A stretch of DNA of 64,000 nucleotides from Nocardia jinanensis (GTDB lineage: Bacteria > Actinomycetota > Actinomycetes > Mycobacteriales > Mycobacteriaceae), in the NCBI RefSeq assembly GCF_014645735.1, contig NZ_BMMH01000001.1, positions 682,001-746,000 of the forward strand, read 5' to 3'. The stretch's first letter is position 1, and every line of letters begins with the position of its first letter. Positions 35,856 to 44,110 of the stretch are shown in pieces. The notes beneath the pieces were generated by a model. The model saw only the letters and a list, made by a program, of their open reading frames with translations, did not search any database and was not told the origin of the DNA. The translations under genes were made by a program, and so were the position numbers.

Positions 35856-37076
35856 ATGGGACGGTGGTCGGCGTTATCGGCGACGGCACGTGACGTCGTC
35901 GTCGCGGGCGGCTGGTTCCTGTTCGGCGTGCTCCTGTATCTGGCCGGTTTCCACATGATGTTCGCCGCCGAGACGCAGGCCGGCCCGCTGTGGCCGCGGC
36001 TGGTGATCCTCGCGCTGGCGAGTTCGGTCCTGCTGGTCCGGCGCCGGGCGCCGATCACGGCCATGTTGCTCGGCCTGATACCGCTGGCATCGGATCTCTC
36101 GCTCGGCCCGACACTGCCGATCTGGCTGGTCTACACCGACCTCATCTACGCCGCGGTGGTGTACGGCACCCGCCGCCAGATGCAAGGTGCGGTGGTCGCC
36201 TGGCTGACGCTCTCGGCGACCGCGGCGGGCGTGGTGCTGGCGATCACCGGCGACTGGCATCTGATGTCGCTGGCGCTGGTACTGGCGGCGGCCTTCGTCG
36301 GGACTTCGCTGTGGTGGGGCCTGACCGTGCGCGCGCACAAGGAGACCGCCGACGCCGAGCGGGCCCGTGCCCGCGCTCAATCTCTGGTCGCCGAACTGGA
36401 CCGGCAGGCGGCGGTGGACGACGAACGCAAGGCCATGGCCCGCGATCTGCACGATGTGATCGCCGGGCATCTGTCGGCGATCGCCCTGCAATCCGAAGCG
36501 GCGCTGGGCACTCTCGACGGCACCGGCGCCGACCCGCGGCTGGCCGGAGTGCTGGGGTCCATCCGCACCAACAGCGTCGAAGCACTACGGGAGATGCGGA
36601 CGATGATCGGTCTGCTGCGCCGCGACGACGACGCCGACCAGACCACCGCGCCCGGGCGGCTCGCCCAGTTACCGGGGCTGGTGTCGGCTGCCCGGCAGGC
36701 AGGAATGCCGGTACGGGTCCGGGTGGACCTGGGCGAGACCGTTCCGGCCGGCGCGGTCGACCAGGCTGCTTACCGGATCGTTCAGGAAGCGGTGACCAAT
36801 GTGATGAAACACGCACCCGGACAGGAGGTGGATATCGACGTGCACGCCGACTCCACGGCATTGGTAGTGACGATACGCAACACCCTGACCGCCGGAACAC
36901 CACCGGTGGCGGGGCCCGGCTCGGCCGTTGCCGACCGGCGCGGGCTGACGAATATGCGCGAACGCGCGGCCGCGCTGGGCGGGACGTTGCGAGCGGGCCC
37001 GGAAACCGGCGCCTGGTGGGTGCGGGCCCGGCTGCCGCTGGCGGCGGTACCCGAGACCGCGGGTGGTCCGCGGTGA
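35856..37076 (+). CDS. Sensor histidine kinase (NarL/HisKA_3 type)
   Basis: The 406-residue kinase has about five N-terminal transmembrane helices (residues 15-155), a short coiled linker, a HisKA_3 dimerisation domain with phospho-acceptor H199 in MARDLHDVIAGHLSAI, and a HATPase_c domain (AYRIVQEAVTNVMKHA N box; LTNMRERAAALGG G box region). There is no extracytoplasmic sensing domain, so the signal is probably membrane-derived. It overlaps the response regulator by 4 bp (GTGA). It is divergent from eutBC with a 236-bp gap; a regulatory link to eut is possible but unproven. Confidence 0.93.
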   Translation: MGRWSALSATARDVVVAGGWFLFGVLLYLAGFHMMFAAETQAGPLWPRLVILALASSVLLVRRRAPITAMLLGLIPLASDLSLGPTLPIWLVYTDLIYAAVVYGTRRQMQGAVVAWLTLSATAAGVVLAITGDWHLMSLALVLAAAFVGTSLWWGLTVRAHKETADAERARARAQSLVAELDRQAAVDDERKAMARDLHDVIAGHLSAIALQSEAALGTLDGTGADPRLAGVLGSIRTNSVEALREMRTMIGLLRRDDDADQTTAPGRLAQLPGLVSAARQAGMPVRVRVDLGETVPAGAVDQAAYRIVQEAVTNVMKHAPGQEVDIDVHADSTALVVTIRNTLTAGTPPVAGPGSAVADRRGLTNMRERAAALGGTLRAGPETGAWWVRARLPLAAVPETAGGPR

Positions 37077-37735
37077 CGGTCCGGGTGCTCATCGCCGACG
37101 ACCATGCCGCGATCCGCGCCGGTCTGCGCATGATTCTGGACGCGGCCGGCGATATCGAGGTCGTCGGTGAGGCCGCCGACGGTGAAGTCGCGGTGACCCA
37201 GGCTCGCGCGTTACGACCGGATGTGGTGCTGATGGACGTGCGGATGCCCGGAGTGGACGGCATCACCGCGACCACCCGGGTCATCGGGGAGGGGCTGGCC
37301 CGGGTGCTCGTCCTCACCACTTTCGATCTGGACGAGTACGTGTTCCGCAGTCTGCGCGCGGGCGCCTCGGGTTTCGTGCTGAAGTCCGTCTCCGGGCCCG
37401 CGCTCGTGGATGCGGTCCGGGCGGTCGCCGCGGGCGAGGGGGTCCTGGCGCCGGAGGTCACCCGCGCGGTGATCGAGGCCTTCGCCGGAACACCGTCCGA
37501 GCGGATGCCCGAGCCGCCCCCGGGTATGGCCGAGCTCACCGGGAGGGAGAAGGAGGTGTTCGATTGCCTGGGCGCGGGGCTGTCCAACGCCCAGATCGCG
37601 GCGCGGCTGTTCATCGGCGAGACCACCGTGAAAACACATGTCTCACGTGTTCTCACCAAACTGGGGATGCGCTCGCGTGTACAGGCCGCGATCCTGGCGC
37701 GCGAACTCGGCGACGGCGCCACCGGGCACCGGTAG
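37073..37735 (+). CDS. NarL-type response regulator
   Basis: The 220-residue protein has a receiver domain (VRVLIADDHAAIRAGLRMIL; phospho-acceptor D55 in VVLMDVRMPG; K in FVLKSVSG) and a LuxR HTH (ELTGREKEVFDCLGAGLSN, then TVKTHVSRVLTKLGM). The GTG at 37073 overlaps the kinase stop. It pairs with the upstream kinase as a two-component system; targets unknown. Confidence 0.95.
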   Translation: MTVRVLIADDHAAIRAGLRMILDAAGDIEVVGEAADGEVAVTQARALRPDVVLMDVRMPGVDGITATTRVIGEGLARVLVLTTFDLDEYVFRSLRAGASGFVLKSVSGPALVDAVRAVAAGEGVLAPEVTRAVIEAFAGTPSERMPEPPPGMAELTGREKEVFDCLGAGLSNAQIAARLFIGETTVKTHVSRVLTKLGMRSRVQAAILARELGDGATGHR

Positions 37736-37738
37736 CCG

Positions 37739-37767
37739 GGCCGGCCGGATCTCCGGGTCAGCCGGCC
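37739..37767. terminator. GGCCGGC hairpin between the response regulator and DUF952 gene
   Basis: GGCCGGC (37739-37745) and GCCGGCC (37761-37767) pair around a 15-nt loop, covering the end of the DUF952 frame. Modest stem length. Confidence 0.4.
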
Positions 37768-38117
37768 AGCGGCGCGAAGACCCCGTCGGAACCCGGCAGA
37801 TAGCTGTCGACACCGACCACGGACTCGACGGGCAGCGGACCGTACAGATGCGGGAAACGCAACGCCGGATCGTCACTGGGCGCCCCCGGTTCCCAGCGCA
37901 CCGGCGCCGCGAGCAGGTCCGGGTCCAGCCGGAGCAACAGCAGATCACGCCGACCTGCGAAAAGCCTGTTCGCGGGTAGGTGGACCTGCTGCGGCGCGGA
38001 GAGGTGGACGAACCCCTCCGAGCGCAGCGAATCGGGCCGATGCGCACCTCGTTCCCGGGCGAGTGTCCACTCACCGGGAGTGCAGAGGTGAACAAGGGTG
38101 TGAGTGTCACAGGGCAC
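37758..38117 (-). CDS. DUF952 family protein
   Basis: This 119-residue protein has HLCTPGEWTLARERG near the start, then SEGFVHLSAPQQVHLPANRLF and PHLYGPLPVESVVGVDSYLPG. These are DUF952 signatures, a family related in fold to ADP-ribosyltransferase-like or glutathione S-transferase-like small proteins with unknown role. The GTG at 38117 is preceded by GGAGG at ideal spacing, so it is preferred over upstream codons in the frame. Confidence 0.82.
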   Translation of the reverse strand: MPCDTHTLVHLCTPGEWTLARERGAHRPDSLRSEGFVHLSAPQQVHLPANRLFAGRRDLLLLRLDPDLLAAPVRWEPGAPSDDPALRFPHLYGPLPVESVVGVDSYLPGSDGVFAPLAG

Positions 38118-38238
38118 GGGTAACCTCCGATACACAACTCGACAGTCGGTACGGAGCAGCGGCACTACGTTTTCATCACCCGCCCCGCGGTGTTCGCCAC
38201 AGGCGGAAACCGCTGGTCGTGTTAGGGAAAACACAGTG

Positions 38239-38254
38239 GTTCCCCAGTGGGAAC
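38239..38254. promoter_or_regulatory. Inverted repeat with ECF-like GGGAAC in the DUF952/DUF7455 divergent region
   Basis: GTTCCCCAGTGGGAAC has 6-bp arms around CAGT. Its right arm gives GGGAAC, with CGTC 17 nt downstream (38272), resembling an ECF sigma promoter for DUF7455, though the start codon is more than 100 nt further. Weak. Confidence 0.3.
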
Positions 38255-38386
38255 AAAGCCGATGCCCCGAACGTCTGACAGAGTAGTTACACCACTGCTG
38301 GGAAGTAGCGGAAGCGAGCCCGCGGAGTGACCACGGGCCTCACACCAGGTGAACGGTATTGTGCCGGAAGCCAGGACGGAGGAGTC

Positions 38387-38581
38387 ATGCCAGGAACCCT
38401 GACAAGCACCCCACTGACCGCGGTCGATCGCTGCGATCGCTGCGGGGCGGCGGCGCGTGTGCGTGCCGTTCTGCCCGCAGGTGGCGAGTTGCTCTTCTGC
38501 CAGCATCACGCGAACGAACATATGGACCGACTGCGCGAACTCGAAGCCGTGATCGATACGGAATCCGCTCCCGCACTCTGA
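38387..38581 (+). CDS. Small DUF7455-type zinc-ribbon protein
   Basis: The 64-residue protein contains CDRCGAAARVRAVLPAGGELLFCQHHANEH, a treble-clef or zinc-ribbon-like pattern of CxxC and CxHH. It is a small actinobacterial family often near sigA/sigB. GGAGGAGTC precedes the ATG, which supports this start over an upstream frame extension. Function unknown. Confidence 0.8.
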   Translation: MPGTLTSTPLTAVDRCDRCGAAARVRAVLPAGGELLFCQHHANEHMDRLRELEAVIDTESAPAL

Positions 38582-38629
38582 CCCGTCCTCGCGTCCGACA
38601 CAACAGCATCGAACAACAGAACACCGCTT

Positions 38630-38664
38630 CCGTGGCGGGCGACCATTCCGGTCGCCCGCCACGG
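38630..38664. terminator. 15-bp perfect hairpin between DUF7455 and TetR genes
   Basis: CCGTGGCGGGCGACC and GGTCGCCCGCCACGG pair perfectly around ATTCC. It ends 4 bp before the TetR stop and lies 48 bp after the DUF7455 stop. It is the strongest stem in the window and probably terminates both genes. Confidence 0.8.
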
Positions 38665-38668
38665 GCGT

Positions 38669-39406
38669 TCACGCGGGCAGGATGCCGTCGATCAACCGCC
38701 GCAAACCGTAATCGAAATCACCGGCCGGGTCGCCCGGCGCCTGGTATAGCTCGCCGACGGCCGCACCCACCCGGGAGGACAGCGGGAAGTCGGTGGTGGG
38801 CATGACCTGCGTGAGCACCGGGCCGTGAGCCTCCCACCAGTCGGCGTCGGACTGTTCCCGTGCGCTGCGCGCCGCGGCGAGCGCGGTCCGGGCGTTACCG
38901 GTCGCGAACTGCGACAGCACCGAGATCACCCGGTCCATTTCCACATCGTCCAGGCCGGCCCCGTCCACCGCCGCCAGGTGCCGCTCGTAGCGCCGCATCC
39001 GCCCGGGTCCCAGCACCATCCGCCAGGCAGGTACTTCGAACAGCCACGGATGGGCCAGGTACTCGTCCCGGACCTGCCGCGCGATCGCCATCAGCCGGTC
39101 ACGGACCGGGAGTTCGGCGGGGATCGGGGGGTCGTCGAGCGCGACCGCGTCGACCATCAGAGTGGTGAGCGCGTCCTTGCTCGGTACATAGGTGTACAGA
39201 CTCATCGGCCGCAGCCCCAGTTCCGCCGCGACCGTACGGACGGAGACCTTGTCGTAGCCGTCCCGGTCGGCGAGGCCGATCGCCGCCGCCACCACCTCGT
39301 CGACGCTCACGGTCTGCCGGGGACCGCGTCCCCCACGCCGGGGCGGCAGTTCGTGCCGCCACAGTAGTTCGAGCAGGGCACGGGCGGGATCGGTGGCGGG
39401 GGTCAC
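38669..39406 (-). CDS. TetR-family transcriptional regulator
   Basis: The 245-residue repressor has an N-terminal HTH (VDEVVAAAIGLADRDGYDKVSVRTVAAELGL, then MSLYTYVPSKDAL) and a C-terminal TetR_C-like ligand domain (residues about 100-240) resembling the TetR/ActR-type family. Its GTG at 39406 overlaps the stop of a 79-codon upstream frame (GTGA). A palindromic operator candidate lies about 280 bp upstream, at 39689-39709, in the promoter region shared with the divergent SNF2 gene. Confidence 0.88.
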   Translation of the reverse strand: MTPATDPARALLELLWRHELPPRRGGRGPRQTVSVDEVVAAAIGLADRDGYDKVSVRTVAAELGLRPMSLYTYVPSKDALTTLMVDAVALDDPPIPAELPVRDRLMAIARQVRDEYLAHPWLFEVPAWRMVLGPGRMRRYERHLAAVDGAGLDDVEMDRVISVLSQFATGNARTALAAARSAREQSDADWWEAHGPVLTQVMPTTDFPLSSRVGAAVGELYQAPGDPAGDFDYGLRRLIDGILPA

Positions 39407-39642
39407 AGCCGCCCCCGAGAGGGCTCGGACTGCGCGGGTCCCATAGAGCCCGCATGCCGGGTCGCGGGGTATTCGGCGACGGCGCGCTGTTCGACGGCGA
39501 TGCGCTCGGGGGCCCCGGTGGGGAGGGAGCCGACGCGGACGTGAGAGATCGAGCCGGGCAGTACGCGGGCCGCGCCCGGACTTCGGGGATGCGCTCCGCC
39601 TCGGCCGCCGAGTGGCGGGGCCGAGACGCTGTCGCTGATCAT
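39403..39642 (-). CDS. Possible 79-residue leader ORF coupled to the TetR gene
   Basis: The frame starts MISDSVSAPPLGG with AAAGGA 6 bp upstream and ends in TGA overlapping the TetR GTG by 4 bp, the hallmark of translational coupling. It is rich in Gly, Arg, Pro and Ala, with no recognised domain, signal peptide or membrane segment. It would be the first translated frame after the operator at 39689. It could also be an untranslated leader, with TetR starting independently. Confidence 0.4.
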   Translation of the reverse strand: MISDSVSAPPLGGRGGAHPRSPGAARVLPGSISHVRVGSLPTGAPERIAVEQRAVAEYPATRHAGSMGPAQSEPSRGRL

Positions 39643-39688
39643 CGTTTCCTTTCACCGCTCCAGAGACCACCTGTGAACCGATCGGACC

Positions 39689-39709
39689 GTACCGGAACAA
39701 ATCCGGTAC
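39689..39709. promoter_or_regulatory. Perfect palindromic operator candidate (GTACCGGA-N5-TCCGGTAC)
   Basis: Two perfect 8-bp arms separated by 5 nt sit between the TetR gene with its leader frame and the divergent SNF2 gene. The size and symmetry match TetR-family operators, so autoregulation and control of the SNF2 operon are both possible. Confidence 0.6.
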
Positions 39710-39802
39710 TGTGCGCGTTGGCCTAATACTCCGTACGCCATACGTTGATCATAGGGGTGCACGCTGCCGACCATCGAGACCACCTATCTGCCCGACCGCC
39801 AT

Positions 39803-41554
39803 ATGTTCGCCCTGTGGACCTGGACCGGCCGCGAACCCGGCCCGGCACCCGAGACAATCGGCGAAGCCGCGACCCTCGCACTCGTTGTACCCGGCGGAAC
39901 CCGGGCGCAGGCCCGCGCGGGAAGTATCACCCTGGAAGTGGCCCAGGTCGACTGCGCACTGGTGGACCCCACCGGTTTCGCCGGACTCGTCCCGGCCGAT
40001 CCGGGCGTCTCCACCCGCGCCTGGCAGGCGATCCTGGCCGGGGAACAGGCGGACATCCCCCTCGCTGGACACGCGTTTCCCAACGCCCAGGGGACCGCGG
40101 TACTCACCCGCGACCACGCCTTGTCGGCCCTCCACGACACCGCGGCCGTCGCCGGCAGCCTGCGCGGCGAACTGCACGCCGAACTGCGGCCCTATCAGGC
40201 ACGTGGGATCGGCTGGCTGCGCGAGACCGTCACCCGCCACGGCGGGGCGATCCTCGCCGACGAGATGGGTCTCGGCAAAACCGTGCAGGCGATCGGCCTG
40301 CTGCTGGGCCGGGCCGCGCTCGGCGCGCAACTCGTGGTCTGCCCGACCTCGCTGGTGGGCAACTGGGTACACGAAATCGCCCGCTTCGCACCCGGGCTGC
40401 GGCCGATGGCCTGGCGCGGTGGCGATATCACCACCGCGGCCGGTGATGTCATCGTCACGGGGTACCCCGTACTGCGATTGCACGGCCACCGGATCACCGG
40501 AAACGAATGGGCGACGGTGGTGTTCGACGAGGCACAGGCGCTGAAGAATCCGCGGACACAGGTGTCGAAGGCAGCCCGGGCGCTCGATGCCGCGGCCGTC
40601 GTCGCGCTGACCGGGACCCCGGTGGAGAACCATCTGGAGGAGCTGTGGGCGCTCCTGCACCTGGTGGCGCCCAGGCTGTTCGGACATCGCGCCCAGTTCC
40701 GCCGCCGCTTCGTCAAACCCATCGAGCAGGGGTCTGCCACCGCGGCCGCTCGGCTGCAGGACGCGATCGAACCGGTCCTGCTCGCCCGGCGCAAGGCTGA
40801 GGTCGCCGCCGCGCTACCGGCCAAGATCCACAACGATCTACTGTGCGATCTCACCCCGGAACAGGAGAAACTCTACGATCGGTTGCTCGACCGCGCGGTG
40901 GCGGACGGTTTCGGCACCGGCACACAGCGGCAGACCCGGGTACTGGCAGCGCTCACCGCGCTGAAGCAGGTGTGCAATCACCCTGGACTCGTCGACGGCG
41001 ACCGGGGCGAATTGAGCGGTCGTTCCGGGAAACTCGACCTGTGCACCGATATCGTCGCCGCCAATCTCGACAACGCTGCGCCCACGTTGATCTTCACCCA
41101 GTACCGCGCCACCGGCGATCTCCTCGTGCGGCATCTGGCCGCACAGTTCGCGATCACGGCGCCCTTCTTCCACGGTGGGCTGAGCCAGTCCGAACGGGCG
41201 GAGATCGTCACCCGGTTCCAGTCCCCCGACGGGCCGCCGGTACTGGTGCTCAGTCTGCGCGCGGCGGGGACCGGACTCACCCTCACCCGTGCCGCCGATG
41301 TGATCCATTTCGATCGGTGGTGGAATCCCGCCGTCGAATCCCAGGCCTCCGATCGAGTGCACCGGATCGGGCAGACACGCACGGTCACCGTCACCACACT
41401 GACCTCGGCGACCACCGTGGAGGAACATATCGCGAGTATGCAGCGCCGCAAATCCGCGCTCACCGATCTCTCGGACGGTAGCGGTATCGCCGATCTGGCC
41501 CGGCTCGACGACGAACAGTTGCTGGAAGTACTGCGCCGGAAGCGGGGAAACTGA
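39803..41554 (+). CDS. SNF2-family ATPase/helicase
   Basis: The 583-residue SWI/SNF-type ATPase has ADEMGLGKTVQ (Walker A), VVFDEAQALKN (DEAQ-type Walker B), LTGTPVENHLEELWALLH, LVLSLRAAGTGLTLTRA and DRVHRIGQTRTV (motif VI). The N-terminal 120 residues hold no known domain. It is shorter than the roughly 1000-residue HelZ type. Upstream of ATG 39803 the frame is open to a stop at 39752, so a non-ATG start at 39764 is possible. It overlaps the SWIM gene by one base (TGATG). Such pairs translocate on DNA; substrate and process are unknown. Confidence 0.9.
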   Translation: MFALWTWTGREPGPAPETIGEAATLALVVPGGTRAQARAGSITLEVAQVDCALVDPTGFAGLVPADPGVSTRAWQAILAGEQADIPLAGHAFPNAQGTAVLTRDHALSALHDTAAVAGSLRGELHAELRPYQARGIGWLRETVTRHGGAILADEMGLGKTVQAIGLLLGRAALGAQLVVCPTSLVGNWVHEIARFAPGLRPMAWRGGDITTAAGDVIVTGYPVLRLHGHRITGNEWATVVFDEAQALKNPRTQVSKAARALDAAAVVALTGTPVENHLEELWALLHLVAPRLFGHRAQFRRRFVKPIEQGSATAAARLQDAIEPVLLARRKAEVAAALPAKIHNDLLCDLTPEQEKLYDRLLDRAVADGFGTGTQRQTRVLAALTALKQVCNHPGLVDGDRGELSGRSGKLDLCTDIVAANLDNAAPTLIFTQYRATGDLLVRHLAAQFAITAPFFHGGLSQSERAEIVTRFQSPDGPPVLVLSLRAAGTGLTLTRAADVIHFDRWWNPAVESQASDRVHRIGQTRTVTVTTLTSATTVEEHIASMQRRKSALTDLSDGSGIADLARLDDEQLLEVLRRKRGN

Positions 41555-42114
41555 TGGCGGACAACGAATTCGGATACACCACCTGGGGTATGGACTGGGT
41601 CAGGCTGGCCGAGCCACTCCGGCAGACCCGCCCCGATCCGCTGCTCCCCCGGGCACGCAGTATCGCCCGCAACGACGGAGTCCACGCCGTGACGGAGGGG
41701 CGGATCGTCCGCGCGCAGATCCACCGGGGCGGGCAGGCCTCGGTCACCCATATCGAACTGACACCGCTGGCCCGCACCGCCGTCACGGCATTGACCGGGA
41801 TCGTCGGCGTCGAACCCACCCTGCTCACCGACGAGATGCATGCGGCGGCCCGCGCCGCGGATATCCCGGTGGCGCCGGAGCTCGCGGCGATCGACTGCTC
41901 GTGCAGTGCGCGTACCGCGCGCTGTGTCCATGTGCTGGCAACGTTCTACGATCTCGCGCGTCGCGTCGACGAGGATCCGCGGCTGAGCCTGGACCTGCAG
42001 GGGTTCGATCATCCGGACCACGGTGCCGCGCCGGGCGATTCCGGTGGAGCGCCGGAAACACCGCGCTGGATACCGCTCAACACCCTGGACCCCGCGATGT
42101 TCTTCGAGGTGTGA
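41554..42114 (+). CDS. SWIM zinc-finger protein, SNF2 partner
   Basis: This 186-residue protein has the SWIM pattern CSCSARTARCVHV (CxCx6CxH) at about residues 114-126, in AIDCSCSARTARCVHVLATF. Basic residues upstream and an acidic/Pro tail follow. Its ATG overlaps the SNF2 stop (TGATG), so the two are made together. SWIM-domain proteins commonly accompany SNF2 ATPases and may give them DNA or partner binding. Confidence 0.87.
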   Translation: MADNEFGYTTWGMDWVRLAEPLRQTRPDPLLPRARSIARNDGVHAVTEGRIVRAQIHRGGQASVTHIELTPLARTAVTALTGIVGVEPTLLTDEMHAAARAADIPVAPELAAIDCSCSARTARCVHVLATFYDLARRVDEDPRLSLDLQGFDHPDHGAAPGDSGGAPETPRWIPLNTLDPAMFFEV

Positions 42115-42182
42115 GCCGCAGGGGTGACGGTGGAGCGACCGCGTGCCCGTCGAGCTCCAGCCGGGGAAGCCGCGGCGGCCGG

Positions 42183-43925
42183 TTACATCCGGCGCAGCGC
42201 CGAAATCCGCTCGCCGAGTTGATCGGCGGTGGCCAGTGCGGTCGGCGGGCCACCGCACTGGCGCCGCAGCTCACCGTGGATCACCCCGTGCGGTTTCCCG
42301 GTGCGATGGTGGTGCATCGCGACCAGGCTGTTCAGTTCGCGCCGCAATTCGCCCAGTTTTTCGGCGGTTGCCACCCGTTCGGCGGCATTGCCCGCCGCCG
42401 GTGCCGCGGGAGCCGGGACCACCGGCTCCGCTTTGGACCGGTCGGCGATCTGCCGGGCCTGGCGCTCACGCAACAGTGCGCGCATCTGCTCGCCATCGAG
42501 CAGACCAGGGATACCCAGGTAGTCGGCTTCTTCGGCGCTGCCGGCGAACGTCGCGGTACCGAACGAAGACCCGTCGTAGATCACCTGGTCCAGTTCGGCG
42601 TCGGCCGCCAGTGGCACGAATGCCTTCTCCGCCTCGCCCGGTTCGTCCTGCTGCTTGTTCGCCTCGGTCAGCAGCTCGTCGTCGAGACCGTCCTTCTCCC
42701 GGTGCGGTTTACCGATGACATGATCGCGCTGCACCTCGAGCTGCGCGGCCAGATCGAGTAGCACCGGAACGGAGGGCAGGAACACGCTGGCGGTCTCACC
42801 CGGGCGCCGGGCACGCACGAAACGGCCGATGGCCTGAGCGAAATAGAGCGGGGTGGAGGCGCTGGTGGCGTAGACACCGACCGCCAGCCGGGGGACGTCC
42901 ACGCCCTCGGACACCATACGCACCGCGACCATCCACGGCTGGGTACCGGCCCCGAACTCACCGATCCGGGCCGAGGAGGTCGGATCGTCGGAGAGCACCA
43001 GCACCGGCCGGGTACCGGTGAGGTGCTCGATCAGTTCCGCGTAGGCGCGGGCCCGTTCCTGATCGGAGGCGATCACCAGACCGCCGGCATCGTGCATTCC
43101 GCCCTCGCGCAGCTGCGCCAACCGCATATCCGCCGCGCGCAGCACCGCGTAGATCCAGTCACCCGCCGGATCCAGGGCAGTGCGCCAGGCCCGGGCCGTC
43201 TGCTCGGCGTTCAACGGTTCACCGAGCCGGGCCGTGTACTCCTCGCCCGCGCTGTCGCGCCAGTGCGCCTCACCCGAATAGGCGAGGAAGACCACGGGCC
43301 GCACGACCCCGTCGGTGAGTGCCTCGGTGTAGCCGTAGCTGTGATCGGCCCGGGAACGCGGCAGACCGGCCTCGTCCGGCTCGTAGGTGATGAACGGAAT
43401 CTGACTGTCGTCGCTGCGGAACGGGGTTCCGGTCAGCGCCAGCCGGCGGGTGGCGTCGCCGAACGCCTCGGCTACCGCGTCGCCCCAGCTCTTCGAATCG
43501 CCCGCATGATGAATCTCGTCCAGGATCACCAGGGTGCGCCGGTTCTCGGTACGGACCCGGTGCTTGAACGGATGCGCGGCGACCTGGGCGTAGGTGACGA
43601 CCACGCCGTGATAGTCGCCCGAGGTGCCACCGGTGGTGTTGGAGAAGTTCGAATCCAGCGCCAGCCCGGAACGCGCCCCGGACGCGGCCCACTGATGCTT
43701 CAGATGTTCGGTCGGCGCGACCACGGTGACCTGGTCGACCGTCCGATCGGCGAGCAGTTCCGCGGCAACCCGCAGCGCGAAGGTGGTTTTACCGGCCCCA
43801 GGAGTCGCGACAGCGAGGAAATCCCGGGGTTTGGTCGCCAGGTACCGGGTGAGCGCGCGCCGCTGCCACGCGCGCAGGGATCCGCCCGGAACCTCCGTCG
43901 CAATAGCACCGCTCAGATCGGTCAC
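42183..43925 (-). CDS. SF2 DEAD/DEAH-type helicase (XPB/restriction-type core)
   Basis: This roughly 580-residue protein has LRAWQRRALTRYL (Q-like motif), AVATPGAGKTTFALRVA (motif I), VILDEIHHAGD (DExH), LTGTPFRSDD (III), VRMVSEGVDVPRL and QAIGRFVRARRPGE (VI). The domain order resembles XPB and the type I/III restriction helicases. A C-terminal extension of about 130 residues has Pro/Ala and Arg-rich stretches. GTG 43925 gives the usual MTDLSGA-type start; an ATG at 43964 is also in frame. No nuclease or methylase lies alongside, so it need not be restriction. Divergent from yihY. Confidence 0.85.
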   Translation of the reverse strand: MTDLSGAIATEVPGGSLRAWQRRALTRYLATKPRDFLAVATPGAGKTTFALRVAAELLADRTVDQVTVVAPTEHLKHQWAASGARSGLALDSNFSNTTGGTSGDYHGVVVTYAQVAAHPFKHRVRTENRRTLVILDEIHHAGDSKSWGDAVAEAFGDATRRLALTGTPFRSDDSQIPFITYEPDEAGLPRSRADHSYGYTEALTDGVVRPVVFLAYSGEAHWRDSAGEEYTARLGEPLNAEQTARAWRTALDPAGDWIYAVLRAADMRLAQLREGGMHDAGGLVIASDQERARAYAELIEHLTGTRPVLVLSDDPTSSARIGEFGAGTQPWMVAVRMVSEGVDVPRLAVGVYATSASTPLYFAQAIGRFVRARRPGETASVFLPSVPVLLDLAAQLEVQRDHVIGKPHREKDGLDDELLTEANKQQDEPGEAEKAFVPLAADAELDQVIYDGSSFGTATFAGSAEEADYLGIPGLLDGEQMRALLRERQARQIADRSKAEPVVPAPAAPAAGNAAERVATAEKLGELRRELNSLVAMHHHRTGKPHGVIHGELRRQCGGPPTALATADQLGERISALRRM

Positions 43926-44110
43926 GGAGACAAACACTAGCGGCCGTAGCGGCCGTGGCGCCAAACCGGCGCGGGCGTCGCGACGGGTGTCACACAGGGT
44001 CCGAGCGGCTCGCGGGCCGTACCCGGTAACCGGCGATTCACCCGTCGACCCCCGACACGTTGCCCGCTGCCATATCGCTGGGCCCCCGGGTGCGCGATGC
44101 TGGACAGACC

